Assembly (NCBI GenBank): GCA_012295275.1 | Contig: CM022670.1 | Coordinates: forward strand, 4,512,264-4,539,763 | Source: Chrysomallon squamiferum | Taxonomy: Eukaryota; Mollusca; Gastropoda; Neomphalida; Peltospiridae | Reading direction: 5' to 3' | DNA length: 27,500 bases | Shown: piece by piece, positions 9,521 to 19,645 of the stretch | Numbering within the stretch: position 1 is the first letter of the stretch | Layout of the letters: every line of letters starts with the position of its first letter | The notes under the pieces: generated by a model | What the model saw: the letters and a program-made list of their open reading frames with translations, nothing else | Databases searched by the model: none | Told to the model about the DNA's origin: nothing | Program-made: the position numbers and the translations under genes

Positions 9521-9547
9521 AAAAAAAAAAAAAAAAAAAAAAAAAAA
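9521..9547. repeat. A27 homopolymer
   Basis: Uninterrupted A run after CACAAAAAG. A T-rich run follows at about 9652-9673. Confidence 0.95.
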
Positions 9548-9689
9548 GAAGTAGAAGTAATTTTGTTATCTACTGTATATTTGTATTGATAAATATTCAT
9601 TCAGTAAGTAATTTATTTTATTCTTCTCAAATTATTTCTCGAACCTTTTCCCTTTTTTATTTTTTTTTTTTTTCATTATTAAATCTGTA

Positions 9690-10140
9690 ACACATATCAC
9701 CACTTGATCCAACTGAATAAAACCCACCAACTCGTATGAACTGTCGTTTCCATTCGTTTAAGCCGAAAAAGTGAATTAAGACAACACCTCTGAATCTCGG
9801 TATTTAGGCGAGCAAGTTTAATGTATTTGAAACGACTTGAGGCTAATGCAATCAATACATCCATTGTCTGTCGATGGACACTGAAGTACTTCAGCCGTCC
9901 ACTCCTGTTTAATCAGAGACGTGCTAATTGCCAACGGTGTGGCACTGGGAGTTGTCCATCACGAAAGCAGGAACCCCAGGGCTTGGTTAGTCCAGCTGGG
10001 AAAGTCCGCCAGGTCCGGTCTGATTTCTGACGTTTCTGAAATGAAAAGAGCAGTGAGACGTGGTGATAATAGGCAACTTGCTTCTTCTCTTCATAACTTA
10101 CACGAGTTCACTTCTCTGTCATTTGTCCTCAGTTCCTCCC
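9690..10140. other. High-complexity island with 14-bp palindrome
   Basis: Unique, near-balanced base composition with several CpGs, bounded by low-complexity DNA on both sides. It contains the perfect palindrome CTGAAGTACTTCAG at 9881-9894 and TGCTAATTGCCAAC near 9923, and ends beside TTAATTAATAATTAATT at about 10144. Two overlapping frames (about 69 and 75 codons) read through it without recognisable domains. Candidate conserved non-coding element. Confidence 0.35.
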
Positions 10141-10179
10141 TGTTTTAATTAATAATTAATTGTTATAAGTAGACGAAGA

Positions 10180-10616
10180 AGCGATGTTTATAGTGATATT
10201 AGTAGCAGTAATAATAGTAGTAGTAGGAGGAGGAATAGTTGTAATAGTCGTTGTTGATATTTTAGTAAGAATAGAGGTAATGCTGGAGCAGATGGTAATG
10301 ACAGAAGCAGAGTAATAATAGTACTAACCCTAGATGATTAGTAATTGTAGAAGAAGTAATAGTAGTAATACTAATGGTATCAGTGGTAATATTTAGTGGT
10401 GGTGGTAGTGGGGATAGTTGTGGTAGTAGTAATAGTAATAATAATGAGATTGTAGTTGTTGCTGTTGTTGTAATAGCAGTAGTAGTAACTGTATATCTAG
10501 TAATGATAGTACCAGTAGTAATTGTGGTGATAATGGTGATAGTTATTCTTATGTCAACATTATTATCATCATCAACAACAGCAATAGTAGTAGTAGCTGT
10601 TGTTTTGTTGTGCTGA
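10180..10616. repeat. Degenerate GTA/ATA/GTT trinucleotide region
   Basis: About 430 bases in which most triplets are GTA, ATA, GAT, GTT or GTG with frequent substitutions: an old, strongly diverged trinucleotide array. Open frames on both strands are poly-Val/Ile or poly-Thr artefacts. Confidence 0.85.
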
Positions 10617-10629
10617 CACATAGTATAGT

Positions 10630-11300
10630 TAGGGATTTAATCAAAAATGATCCTTAGCAATCTTTCTTTTACACATCTATGTAACTGAAACACGTCTCAA
10701 TCAGTTTCTAATTTGATCTAGTATTACTGTTTTTGTGACAAGCAATTTAAAAGAGATCGTTAAAAATAAGTCATAAAACCAACAATTCGTCAACTAAATA
10801 CGATTAGTAGTAATACGACATCTATTAATCCTTCATTTGTTTCCAGTCGATCTGATTATTTTCATCCAGCACGAACTACCAAAACTATATTTACAATATT
10901 TAAACTGAATTTTGATATTCTCGTCTCAGGTTGTTGCGTTACTAATGTATCGCAGTATACCCACAACGAACATCATAATTATTTATGGAATAAAAACGAC
11001 TTGTTTTGTCTAGCGAAGCACATCTTTCTCTCAGCATAATAGAATCTGCTAGACCTCGTTAGTCAATAACTACACCTTATTATTCCTTCACCAGGAATCA
11101 GCACGTAATGTGTTAACCATTAGACTCAGCGCGATGTCGAAATTACACCATTATAATGAGGCCGATTCTTATTTAGACTTATCTTTGTTTAATGCGTTTT
11201 TTCGCTCGTTCGATAATAATTTGATTAGGACATTAAGACTTCACAGATAAATCTTAGATAAATCGTCAGATATAAATGTAATAAAATTAACGGATTGATG
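10630..11300. other. Unique sequence, no gene seen
   Basis: About 670 bases of ordinary complexity with scattered homeodomain-type cores (ATTAATCC, CGATTAG, TTGATTAGG) and AAATTACACCATTATAATG near 11141. No coding frame. Possible conserved non-coding DNA but no single strong signal. Confidence 0.4.
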
Positions 11301-11317
11301 GATATATTAATGGATGA

Positions 11318-11430
11318 ATACTACAACTACTACCAGTTATATTACTATTACTACCACAACTACTGTTATTACTGTTATTATTACTACAATGAGAACAACT
11401 ACTATTTACTACTATTACAAATATTTCAGA
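11318..11430. repeat. ACT/ATT imperfect trinucleotide array
   Basis: Imperfect ACTACTATT/ACAACTACT units. The Tyr/Asn-rich frame across it is an artefact. Confidence 0.9.
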
Positions 11431-11475
11431 TTTGGATAACTAAATATATTAAAATATCGATTATCTTAACTGAAT

Positions 11476-11502
11476 ACATACACACACACACACACACACA
11501 CA
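11476..11502. repeat. (CA)n
   Basis: About 13 CA units followed by GAGACAGACA, inside the TATYGATTA cluster. Confidence 0.95.
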
Positions 11503-11682
11503 GAGACAGACAAACATATATATGTATATCGATTGTCAAAACTGATAAACCAAATAATTATGTTACCATATGGATTATTGTATACGGTGTGTTAAGAAAA
11601 ACAAACATATCGATTATTTGAATAATATATAAAGTAAAATTATAAAAGTATTGATTACCATAAATTTGAAGGAAAAAACCCA

Positions 11683-11748
11683 TATGTATATATATATATA
11701 AGCTGAGTGCGTGTGTGTGTGTATGTATATATATATATATATATATAT
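11683..11748. repeat. (TA)n-(GT)n-(TA)n
   Basis: Two TA runs separated by AAGCTGAGTGC and a GT run. The flanking TA runs can pair with each other. Confidence 0.95.
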
Positions 11749-11839
11749 GACTATTGATTACCACACGCAACATAGGCGAATATTGATTACAATAACCGAT
11801 ATATGAGATACCTGAGATTATCGATTATCTTAATAATAA

Positions 11840-12060
11840 CACGGGTTTTCATTTCAGTTCCTGACAAGATTAGGTGATAATACGTGTGGATGCTTTTAGA
11901 ATCTTGGTGCACTAATTTCATACCTCACAGTGACTGATTACCTGCCTGGGATTTGACCTTTTGTATCTGCTTACAGAAACATAACACTAATGGTTAATAT
12001 TTTTCAGGTGATCGCAGATGGCGATGTAATATTAAAAAGTAAATCTTTTGAAGGATAATT
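11840..12060. promoter_or_regulatory. Unique segment with TGACCTTT nuclear-receptor half-site
   Basis: High-complexity DNA immediately right of the TATYGATTA cluster. TGACCTTT at 11954-11961 is the exact complement of AAAGGTCA, the monomer element of NR4A-type receptors. The preceding TGATTACC echoes the neighbouring motif cluster. One site alone is weak evidence. Confidence 0.25.
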
Positions 12061-12208
12061 ACGGATGAAATTACTTTAATAGCTGTAGAGTAATAGAACA
12101 AAAAATAATAATAGAAAATGTGTTAGTATTACGAGTATAATGGAACAGAAGGATGCGAATTAAAGATTATTCTATACGTTATTTATGTGAACATATGCAT
12201 TAATTTTG

Positions 12209-12310
12209 CACACACGCACAGACACAAACAGACATACAGACAAACACGTGTTGCTCATAGACACACGCTCGTACACACATACGTACATACGCACGCACGC
12301 ATATGCGCAT
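12209..12310. repeat. CA/CATA/CGCA degenerate repeat
   Basis: Interrupted CA dinucleotides with GACA, TACG and CGCACGCA variants. Confidence 0.85.
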
Positions 12311-12645
12311 GTTCGTTGGTTACTCGTACAAACACAAAGACAGACGCACCACTACATCATTAAATGTAACAAATGATAATAATAACAATAAGAACAACAA
12401 TTCAGGTATCGATAGAACATTGAAAAAACAAAAAAAGTTAACAAGGTATTTCGTAAATGCAATTTTAATTTCAATTTTCAACTTTCTGATCTGATAAAGC
12501 TCCATTGTGAAGATAAAAAAAATACATATTTTAATAGTAAAAAAATCCTGTAATGAGACGAGCCGTCATTACAATAGCATTATAGAAATATTACTTTTTA
12601 GCTTTAATCTAAATTCTAATCCATTGTTACTGAAGGAAGCTATGT

Positions 12646-12983
12646 GCTATATATAGCCGGAGTCACGGAATATCAATGTGTATTCTGACTGTTAATATCT
12701 TGGATTATTATAAATATATATGTGCGTGTCTAGGAACTCTATAGGCATACACACAGATGGTACAGCAAGCCATTTTAAAGAGATATTATATGCATACATA
12801 AATTAATCTATATATCTGTATGCGCTTGTGTGTGTGTGTGTGTGTGCGCGTGTGTATATAATTGTGCGAACATACACTTTTACATTTTTAAAATCCAAGA
12901 TATTAACAGTCAGAATACACATTGATATTCCATGAGTTCCTAGACAAGCACACACGCTTAAATATATATGTGCGTGTCTAGGA
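12646..12983. mobile_element. Foldback element with perfect 40-bp inverted arms
   Basis: The 40 bases at 12667-12706 (containing TCAATGTGTATTCTGACTG) are the exact reverse complement of 12892-12931. A second inverted pair, 12721-12739 and 12934-12952, matches 18 of 19 (GAGTTCCTAGACA side). The 25 bases at 12711-12735 recur in direct orientation, identically, at 12959-12983, so the right end carries both orientations of the CTAGACACGCACA unit. The interior holds a GT run (about 12826-12855) and no coding capacity. GCTATATATAGC (12646-12657) is a palindrome at the left edge. Size and layout suggest a non-autonomous foldback/MITE-like element or a nested insertion of one family in opposite orientations. 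No clear target-site duplication was found, so the class is open. Confidence 0.6.
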
Positions 12984-13174
12984 TCTAAACAAATTAGTAT
13001 TTATGCGAAATATTACACTTCATCTGCAAAATAAGTGATGTGTAAATTTAAATCAGTCTGGCTGTCATCTATAAAATATCAAATAATGTTTTTTTAATAT
13101 TCTGTCTCGAACGAAGGCATTTTAGAACACAGCTTAGTGTTTTAGTTTTCAAAAATAAAAAAATAATGTCAAGT

Positions 13175-13229
13175 AAATAATAATAATAATAATAATAACA
13201 ACAACAACAACAAGAATAATAATAATAAT

Positions 13230-13263
<34 letters not shown>

Positions 13264-13290
13264 CAACAACAACAACAATAATAATAAAGT
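13175..13290. repeat. AAT/CAA trinucleotide array
   Basis: (AAT)n, (CAA)n, (AAT)n, (CAA)n and (AAT)n blocks alternate. The AAT-to-CAA transition recurs at 17102-17182. Confidence 0.95.
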
Positions 13291-13299
13291 TTGTTAAAT

Positions 13300-13800
13300 T
13301 TTCTTATTAAAAAATAAAATGTGGATATATCCTTTAACTCCCTATGCAATTGCATGGATCTCTTGCGCAAAATCCCATCTGCAATATCTCTGTCTAGAGC
13401 CGTAATCCCAAATTTAAAGTTTGTTTAATTACATTTCCACATCAATAGTTTCAACAGTGGCGATAAACAGCTCTTCTCTAACTTTAAGCATTACGTTGTT
13501 TAATTGTACTGAGAAATCTAAATGGTCATCAGAATAAATTTGATAAAGGCAAACAGTTCTAGAGATCATTATCAGAAATAAATAAATAAAAATGAAAATA
13601 TATGTTTAATAAGGTCAGATGGTTCAACAATTCACATTAAAATTGAGCAAACATGTAAAAGATGTCGGCGAAGCTTTTCTACGGTAGACCGTTTCTGCCA
13701 TCACGAAAATGACGCATGATTGGACGGTAAAACTGCATGTTATTGTCTTTATAAGTTGGTAAACAGTATCGGATAGTGTACTTGATCCTTTGCTGTTTGA
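13300..13800. other. Unique sequence with POU-like palindrome
   Basis: Ordinary-complexity DNA. ATGCAATTGCAT at 13344-13355 is a perfect 12-bp palindrome made of two inverted ATGCAA halves, like composite POU-dimer sites. TCTTGCGCAAAATC follows. No gene is seen. From 13801 to 13860 a T-rich tract follows. Confidence 0.3.
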
Positions 13801-14035
13801 TTTATATTTTTTTTATTTTATTTTTTTTATTTTTTTATTTATTATTTTTTTTTTTTTTTATTTGTTATGTTTAGATTATGAGACAATTTTCCGATATTAT
13901 TATTATAAAAATTATCAATGATTTAGAAGAAAAGATATTTAGTTTTGCAATCAATAATAATTAGTTTTGCTGCTAAATGATATATCTTAGCTATTAAAAA
14001 AAAAGAAGAAATAATTATAACTATTATCACAATAA

Positions 14036-14069
14036 CTAACTAACTAACTAACTAAATAAATAAATAAAT
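14036..14069. repeat. (TAAC)n then (TAAA)n
   Basis: Five TAAC-type units followed by TAAA units. Confidence 0.95.
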
Positions 14070-14279
14070 GACAAAATGATTTATAACAGGTAGATTCTAT
14101 ATAAATTTATTCCACTCGACAAACCATGCAATCAACTTTCTATATTCTATGGCACAAATGGTCCTTCGTATCTTTTAATTTTCAGTTCAGCTCGCTTACC
14201 AAACATATATAGATTTTAAAATATTTACATAACAGAATGTCATTATTATTTCTCAATGTTTCGCAGTTCTTTCCCAACA

Positions 14280-14480
14280 TTAACACCATCTAAAAAAAGA
14301 CAAGGTCAAAAAAGATTACCCAATATTGGAGATGCTCGGAATAATTCAAGATGGCGGCATGTTATCAAATATGATTTTAAATTCATAACGCAGCTCAGAG
14401 TAAACAGAATGTTTGTATAACATTCTACCGAGTTGACGAAAATATGACAGTGATCTGACCTTGTTTGAAAAACCATTTTC
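14280..14480. promoter_or_regulatory. YY1-type site flanked by inverted CAAGGTCA sites
   Basis: CAAGATGGCGGC at 14347-14358 matches the canonical YY1 consensus at every position. About 40 bases to its left is CAAGGTCA (14301-14308), and about 100 bases to its right is its inverse TGACCTTG (14456-14463). CAAGGTCA is the extended half-site of FTZ-F1/SF-1 and ERR-type receptors. YY1 motifs of this orientation are typical of transcription start regions in animals (established). The sequence around has unique complexity. Promoter or enhancer activity is inferred. Confidence 0.4.
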
Positions 14481-14681
14481 ATTTCTATTTTCTGTTTTTT
14501 AACATTGTTACAGATGTTTTATTATTAACAAGATAAACAAGAGCATGTAGAAATGTTTAGAAATAACAAAAAATCTTAAACAAAGAAACACAAAAATATA
14601 ATATAATTGTACACACATGCATTAGTGGTAGTGTCTGCGTTAAAAAAGTAATCGTTTACAAAAGTAAGATTACTACTATTA

Positions 14682-14826
14682 CTACTGTTATTATTATTAC
14701 AACTGCTACTTAACCATTATTAATATAAATGCTTATACTATTATTACTACGACTCCTAATATTGTACTACTACTACTACCAACATCACCACAGCCACCAC
14801 CACGACCACTACTACTACTATTACAT
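14682..14826. repeat. ACT/ATT/CCA trinucleotide array
   Basis: Imperfect ACT, ATT and CAC units preceding the long GA tract. Confidence 0.9.
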
Positions 14827-14837
14827 ACTTACAGGAA

Positions 14838-14939
<102 letters not shown>

Positions 14940-15070
14940 CGTCATTAAAAACTAATTTAATTAAAAAACATAAAACAGTCGTTACGAGATATAATACATT
15001 ATATTCATCCTACGCTAATATATTCCTGCAATCATTTTTTCAGTTAAATATCATTTACTAATTAATGTAC

Positions 15071-15096
15071 AAAAAAAAAAAAAAAAAAAAAAAAAA
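15071..15096. repeat. A26 homopolymer
   Basis: Uninterrupted A run followed by GAAAGGGAAAG. Confidence 0.97.
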
Positions 15097-15425
15097 GAAA
15101 GGGAAAGAAATTTGATGGATAACGAAAATAAAAATGTAATTACAAGAACGATATCTCAGCTACAAACAGTTTTACCCACACTTTTATTTAACTCGACTTG
15201 GAAACATAAAGTAACAAACTGACGAATCAGCCGTTATAAAATTGGAAACATATTTCTTTCGGAAAGGAATAAATAAGTCTAGAGGTGTAGGTTACATGTA
15301 TAAAGTCAACTTTAATTATGTGCAATTCTCGTAATGGGCATCAGGTGTTTCCTGTTTTATTTTTCTTCTTTTTTTTTTTTCTTTTTTTTAAAGAAAAAAA
15401 ATCTCATTTCTGTATCGTATTACAG

Positions 15426-15551
15426 TTTGTTTGTCAAGATGCTGAAGTTCAAGAGCCAGACTGAGCGTGCTGGGTAGAGTACATTTTGACTGCTGGATGG
15501 ATTCTTCTTCTGGCATCGTTCTAACATCAGACTGGATTACCGAAAAGCATG
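15426..15551 (+). other. Candidate non-coding or 5'UTR exon
   Basis: The left boundary is a pyrimidine-rich tract (about 15350-15390) followed by an A-rich gap and TATTACAG, a good 3' splice site. The right boundary is CATG followed by GTATGT (15552-15557), a strong 5' splice site. The 126 bases between are non-repetitive with near-balanced GC, unlike the flanks. All three frames contain stops; one carries a short ATG frame (starting GATGCTGAAG) ending in TAG within the segment. If it is an exon it is untranslated, either a 5'UTR or a long non-coding RNA. The boundaries are visible; use as an exon is inferred. Confidence 0.3.
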
Positions 15552-15599
15552 GTATGTCCTGTCCTGCTTATTTTCCTTGTTCTTAACTGATGAGGGTAA

Positions 15600-16340
15600 C
15601 CCATGTAAAGACAACAGTGGCTTTTCAAAATTAATTTTTGTCAGTGTAATGTGAAATAAAAAGCAAAACAAAATAAAATAAAATAAACTGTCATAAATAA
15701 TTAAATAAATAATTTAATAATGAACATAAAGGAACAGTTGTTTTTTGTTTTGTTTTTAAAAAAAAAAATATTTTGAAGGAAATATTTATTTAAAATGATC
15801 GGAGTTTCACCAGCTTTAAACGTTTTGTACAGAATTTGATCTTTCGCAAGAGTTAAAAAGAAGAAGAAGAAGAGGAAGAAAAAAGGTATAACATTTTTAA
15901 ACTGCTAAGCTAAAAGATATTAAAATTACAAATTAAAACATCGGAAAAACACCAAAACAATTCTAAATATCACATGGAGGCGTACTACGCAATACATTTT
16001 TTTTTTAATATTTTAAATATGTATTTAAAAATCTCTTTAAAAAATACAATAAAATAAAAACGATAATTCCAGTAATATATATAACAAAGAGAAGTAAAAC
16101 TGCTGTTTAACTGACAGTGATTAGTTTTAATGTTTTTCACACCAGTTGTCAAGTACTGAATCTCTTCGTGGCAATTCTCCTATTCATTCATCTGGTCATC
16201 CTCCGTTCGTTCATTCCTTTACTAACCATCATTTAATTCACTCATTTGTTCATTCATTCAACATCTATCCATCTTTTCTTTCAGTCTTCTATTCAACATA
16301 ATAATATCGATAACCTCAGATCGACAAAGAATCAATATAA
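15600..16340. other. AT-rich sequence, no gene seen
   Basis: Low-GC unique DNA with short A/AAT/AAG-rich patches (15660-15690, 15855-15890) and an ATTCATTC-rich stretch near 16170-16265. No coding or RNA feature recognised. Confidence 0.5.
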
Positions 16341-16345
16341 GCAAA

Positions 16346-16376
16346 TTATTATTATTTTTATTATTTATTATTATTA

Positions 16377-16451
<75 letters not shown>

Positions 16452-16462
16452 TGCTACTACTA
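16346..16462. repeat. (TTA)n array
   Basis: TTA/ATT repeats with T-rich interruptions at the start and ACTGCTACTAC at the end. Confidence 0.97.
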
Positions 16463-16479
16463 ATAACGTTCTTCTTCTT

Positions 16480-16890
16480 GTTCAGCTTCTCTTACTGAGC
16501 TTGTTTCCAGATTCGATCCAACAACTTTGCGATACACGAACTACAAGCGTCATACCGCCGTCTATGTTAGAAGTTAACGAAAACGTCAGAGCTGACAAAT
16601 AACGGTTCGTTCATTAAATTCGTATCACTCATTCACAATCCGGGAAGACTATCAAACTGCAATAACAGAAACAAATACCTCAAACAGTATTATTTTATAA
16701 TTGTCATAAATACTGAAAGGATAACGGGATTCTTAAAGGTGCACGCTCATCAATCGAGCTAACGGTTTCTGGAACACAGGACTGGAATAATCACTTGGTG
16801 ATACATCTGACCTCAAACTGACTACGCGTTCTCTCGCTTTGCAAGGTTTAACTTAATCGGTTCATTGATGAGGTATTTTTGGGTCTGAAA
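16480..16890. other. High-complexity island, candidate regulatory DNA
   Basis: About 400 bases of unique sequence with scattered CpGs, between a TTA array and a T-rich tract. TGACCT at about 16809 is a nuclear-receptor half-site; ATCAATCGAGC and TTTAACTTAATCGG are homeodomain-like. The right part of a poly-Ile frame enters it at the left, but no independent coding frame exists. Confidence 0.3.
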
Positions 16891-17101
16891 CGTAACGATT
16901 TTTATTTTTCGTTTTGTTTATTGATTGATTTATTTTCTTCTTTTTTTTTTCTTTTGAAATACTGCATTATTTAAAGTAAATTAGTCACCACTGTAAGATC
17001 AACAACAAGGAAGACGCGAATCTGCATGTTTAAACGTTGGAATGACAATTTGTAACTTGTCAATAAATATTTAATTAATTTTCGTTAAATATTAGAATTT
17101 A

Positions 17102-17176
<75 letters not shown>

Positions 17177-17182
17177 AATAGT
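17102..17182. repeat. (AAT)n then (CAA)n
   Basis: About 13 AAT units change cleanly to about 11 CAA units, then back to AAT. Confidence 0.97.
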
Positions 17183-17259
17183 AATCGATGTAAACATTTT
17201 GGGAAGAAAAAAGATTTATATACACAATGGTGAATTAACAACTGGCTATCTTCCTTTGA

Positions 17260-17378
<119 letters not shown>

Positions 17379-17593
17379 GTTATTATCCGCTGAAAGAATA
17401 ATATAAATAATTTTTCCACGGAGTCATCCGTCAAAAAAACGATGTTGTGTGTTTTCGTACAGAGTCACCAATGAAAAACACATTTGTCAGCGTTATGCAT
17501 CGGATCACCATTTCATCGATCACCATGTTAAAACAATTTTTCAAACGACAGAATATTTTAAAATCTTTTCGGCCAGAAATCCACATTTCACAG

Positions 17594-17650
17594 AAAAGAA
17601 AAAAAAAAAAAATAAGCAAAAAAAAAAAAAAAAAAAACTTCTTTTTTTTC
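17594..17650. repeat. Two A runs then T8
   Basis: A-rich stretch with one TAAGC interruption, then CTTCTTTTTTTTC. The A and T parts can pair as a small hairpin. Confidence 0.9.
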
Positions 17651-18040
17651 AACAAAACAAGGAATGCAGGGAGTCGTGTTCGCCCAGTCATAAACGCGCA
17701 GTAATATCACCCGGGATTTATGCATTATTAATTAAATAACAGTCTTCTGCCTGACTTTCCCATCTCCCAGAAACGTCAGTTTGTCGGCCAAAAGACATGC
17801 AAATATCATATCATTACGCGATGCGGTGTGAAATCCAACAATTGCTCTTTTGTTCACGCTGACTAAAAGAACGCGTTGTTTTTCTGTCCCACTCTCTCTC
17901 TGAAACCTTAATTACGGCTTCCCGTCATTGCTTTAATTTTTCCTGGGTGATAATTCGTAAGATTTTTTCCCTTGTAATAATAATTAATTTATGATGCTAA
18001 AGAATAATTTGTGTTATTGAGCCGGAAGAAACGATCAGTC
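17650..18040. promoter_or_regulatory. High-complexity island with POU octamer
   Basis: Unique sequence carrying a perfect octamer ATGCAAAT at 17797-17804, TTTATGCATTATTAATTAAAT near 17717, a CpG-containing ATTACGCGATGCGG, and several TAATTA-type cores (TTAATTACGG, AATAATTAATTTATG). The octamer is the classic POU-domain site (family knowledge). This is one of the better candidate enhancers here, by inference. Confidence 0.4.
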
Positions 18041-18279
18041 GAATTGTGTGGGTTTTTTTTTTAAGCTTTAACAATAACATTAATAATAATGAATGAATCA
18101 CACAGTGATGGAATGTTGGACCTGGAGCAAAAAATATTTTAAAAATAACTTATTAATACTGAAGAAAGAAAAGAAAAAAGTCTTAATTTATTCATGTAAT
18201 TTGCATGTTATGATGTCAAATTGCGATGGCTGTATAAGATTACTACTAATGAGACTCGATACGAAGATCTTAAATTTAA

Positions 18280-18470
18280 ACTATTATTACAACCATTCTT
18301 GCTATTACTACTGTTACTACTGCTGCAACTACTACTACTACTTCTGCTACTACTACTACTACTACTACTACTGCTACTACTACTGTTGTTAATGCCGCTG
18401 CTGCTATGTTACTACAACGGTAATACTGTTGTTGCTACTACTTCTACAACATCGTGTATTACTAGTAAAA
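18280..18470. repeat. ACT/CTG trinucleotide array
   Basis: ACT, TGCTACTAC and CTG units. A related degenerate patch lies at about 18575-18690. The Tyr/Cys- and Leu-rich frames are artefacts. Confidence 0.92.
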
Positions 18471-18879
18471 GTCTTAAATAATTTCATTAACTTCTGTTAG
18501 CATTTGGACAGGTACTATTCCTACCAGCACCAAAGCTATTTTTTTTTTCTAACATAATAAGACAAAAACAGTAGCTACTACTTTTTCTGCTACTGCTACT
18601 ACTACTACCTCAATTACTGATGTTCACGCTACGACCCATCCACTACAATTACCATTATTGCATTTAGTACTACTGCTACTACAACTACGATCACAAATGA
18701 AACAAAACGAATCTATTTTTTTTCTCTCCTGCTATCAGTAGCGCAATTGCAAGATGAAGAACAATAAGAACAAGGATATTGGGATGAAATCTGATATATC
18801 TCTTCTGAGAAATGAACCTATTTCTTTCTTTCTTCTTTTTTAACTTTATTTAGTATTCCCTTTTTTTCATTCCTTGATT

Positions 18880-19090
18880 ACAAATCAACCTGCTCACTGA
18901 GAGGGTCAGAAACGAGTCTTTGTATCAATATTTGATACGAACATGAAGAGCGAGGATTCGATTTTATTCCCACCATCGCAGGTCACCCAGCGATTTGCAC
19001 GCGGCTAATTACGACCATCTTAATTCGGCAAGTGATCGCGGCGTTATTAATCACCAGTCAAGAGTAATATTGTAGTCTGCAAGCAATACC
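18880..19090. promoter_or_regulatory. High-complexity island with homeodomain and receptor-type motifs
   Basis: CpG-containing unique segment. It includes GTATCAA-TAT-TTGATAC (inverted repeat, 18922-18938), AGGTCA at 18980-18985, GGCTAATTACGACC near 19003, CTTAATTCGG, and GCGTTATTAATCACC near 19041. Motif density and retained complexity in a repeat-dense background suggest conserved non-coding DNA. The DNA from 19100 to 19390 holds nothing recognisable. Confidence 0.4.
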
Positions 19091-19395
19091 AGACTGAGAA
19101 TGATCAAGAGAAAAAGAAAATGAAAAAATGAATGCAGAAAAGAAGATATCGCTAGTGTTCATTTTATCGTTTTATTCCTACTTTGGTAGCACAAACATAA
19201 GATTTGTTGAATGGCCAGTAATGATTTTCGGAAATGTCGTCATTATTGAATCTCTGCTTATCCGCGTGTTTTTAAAAGAAATATATTGAGAGTGGAGAGA
19301 ATGAAAGCAAACAGAAGACGTGACTTTGTGAATAGTTGTACAGAATAAACGGGAAAGTTTAAAAAAGAAAAATGTTTTAATCGTTTTTTAGTTAA

Positions 19396-19465
19396 TGTTT
19401 TTTTATTTTTTTATTTTATTTTATTTTTTAATGGGTTTTTTTTTTATTATTATTATTATTATTGC

Positions 19466-19496
<31 letters not shown>

Positions 19497-19606
19497 GCTA
19501 TTATTATTATTATTATTATTGCTCTTATTATTATTATTACTATTATTATTATTACTATTATTATTATTATTACTATTATTATTATTATTATTACTATTAT
19601 TATTAC

Positions 19607-19645
<39 letters not shown>

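Larger units (their letters stand above)
11455..11827 (+). promoter_or_regulatory. Cluster of TATYGATTA motifs, one orientation
   Basis: TAT(C/T)GATTA occurs at 11455, 11608, 11649, 11752, 11781 and 11819, with single-change variants TATCGATTG at 11527 and TATGGATTA at 11569, all on the + strand. Several share longer flanks: CGATTATCTTAA at both ends of the cluster, TTGATTACCA twice. The core resembles sites bound by Cut-class homeodomain proteins (CUX ATCGAT; Onecut ATTGATT, family knowledge). The alternative is a decayed tandem repeat expanded together with the CA and TA microsatellites between the motifs. I see the repetition directly; the function is inference. Confidence 0.5.

Noticed and set aside
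15591-15612. CTGATGA followed by GGGTAACCC, like a hammerhead ribozyme core with stem II
   Set aside because: The required GAAA box after stem II is absent (ATGTAAA instead), and no closing stem III was found.
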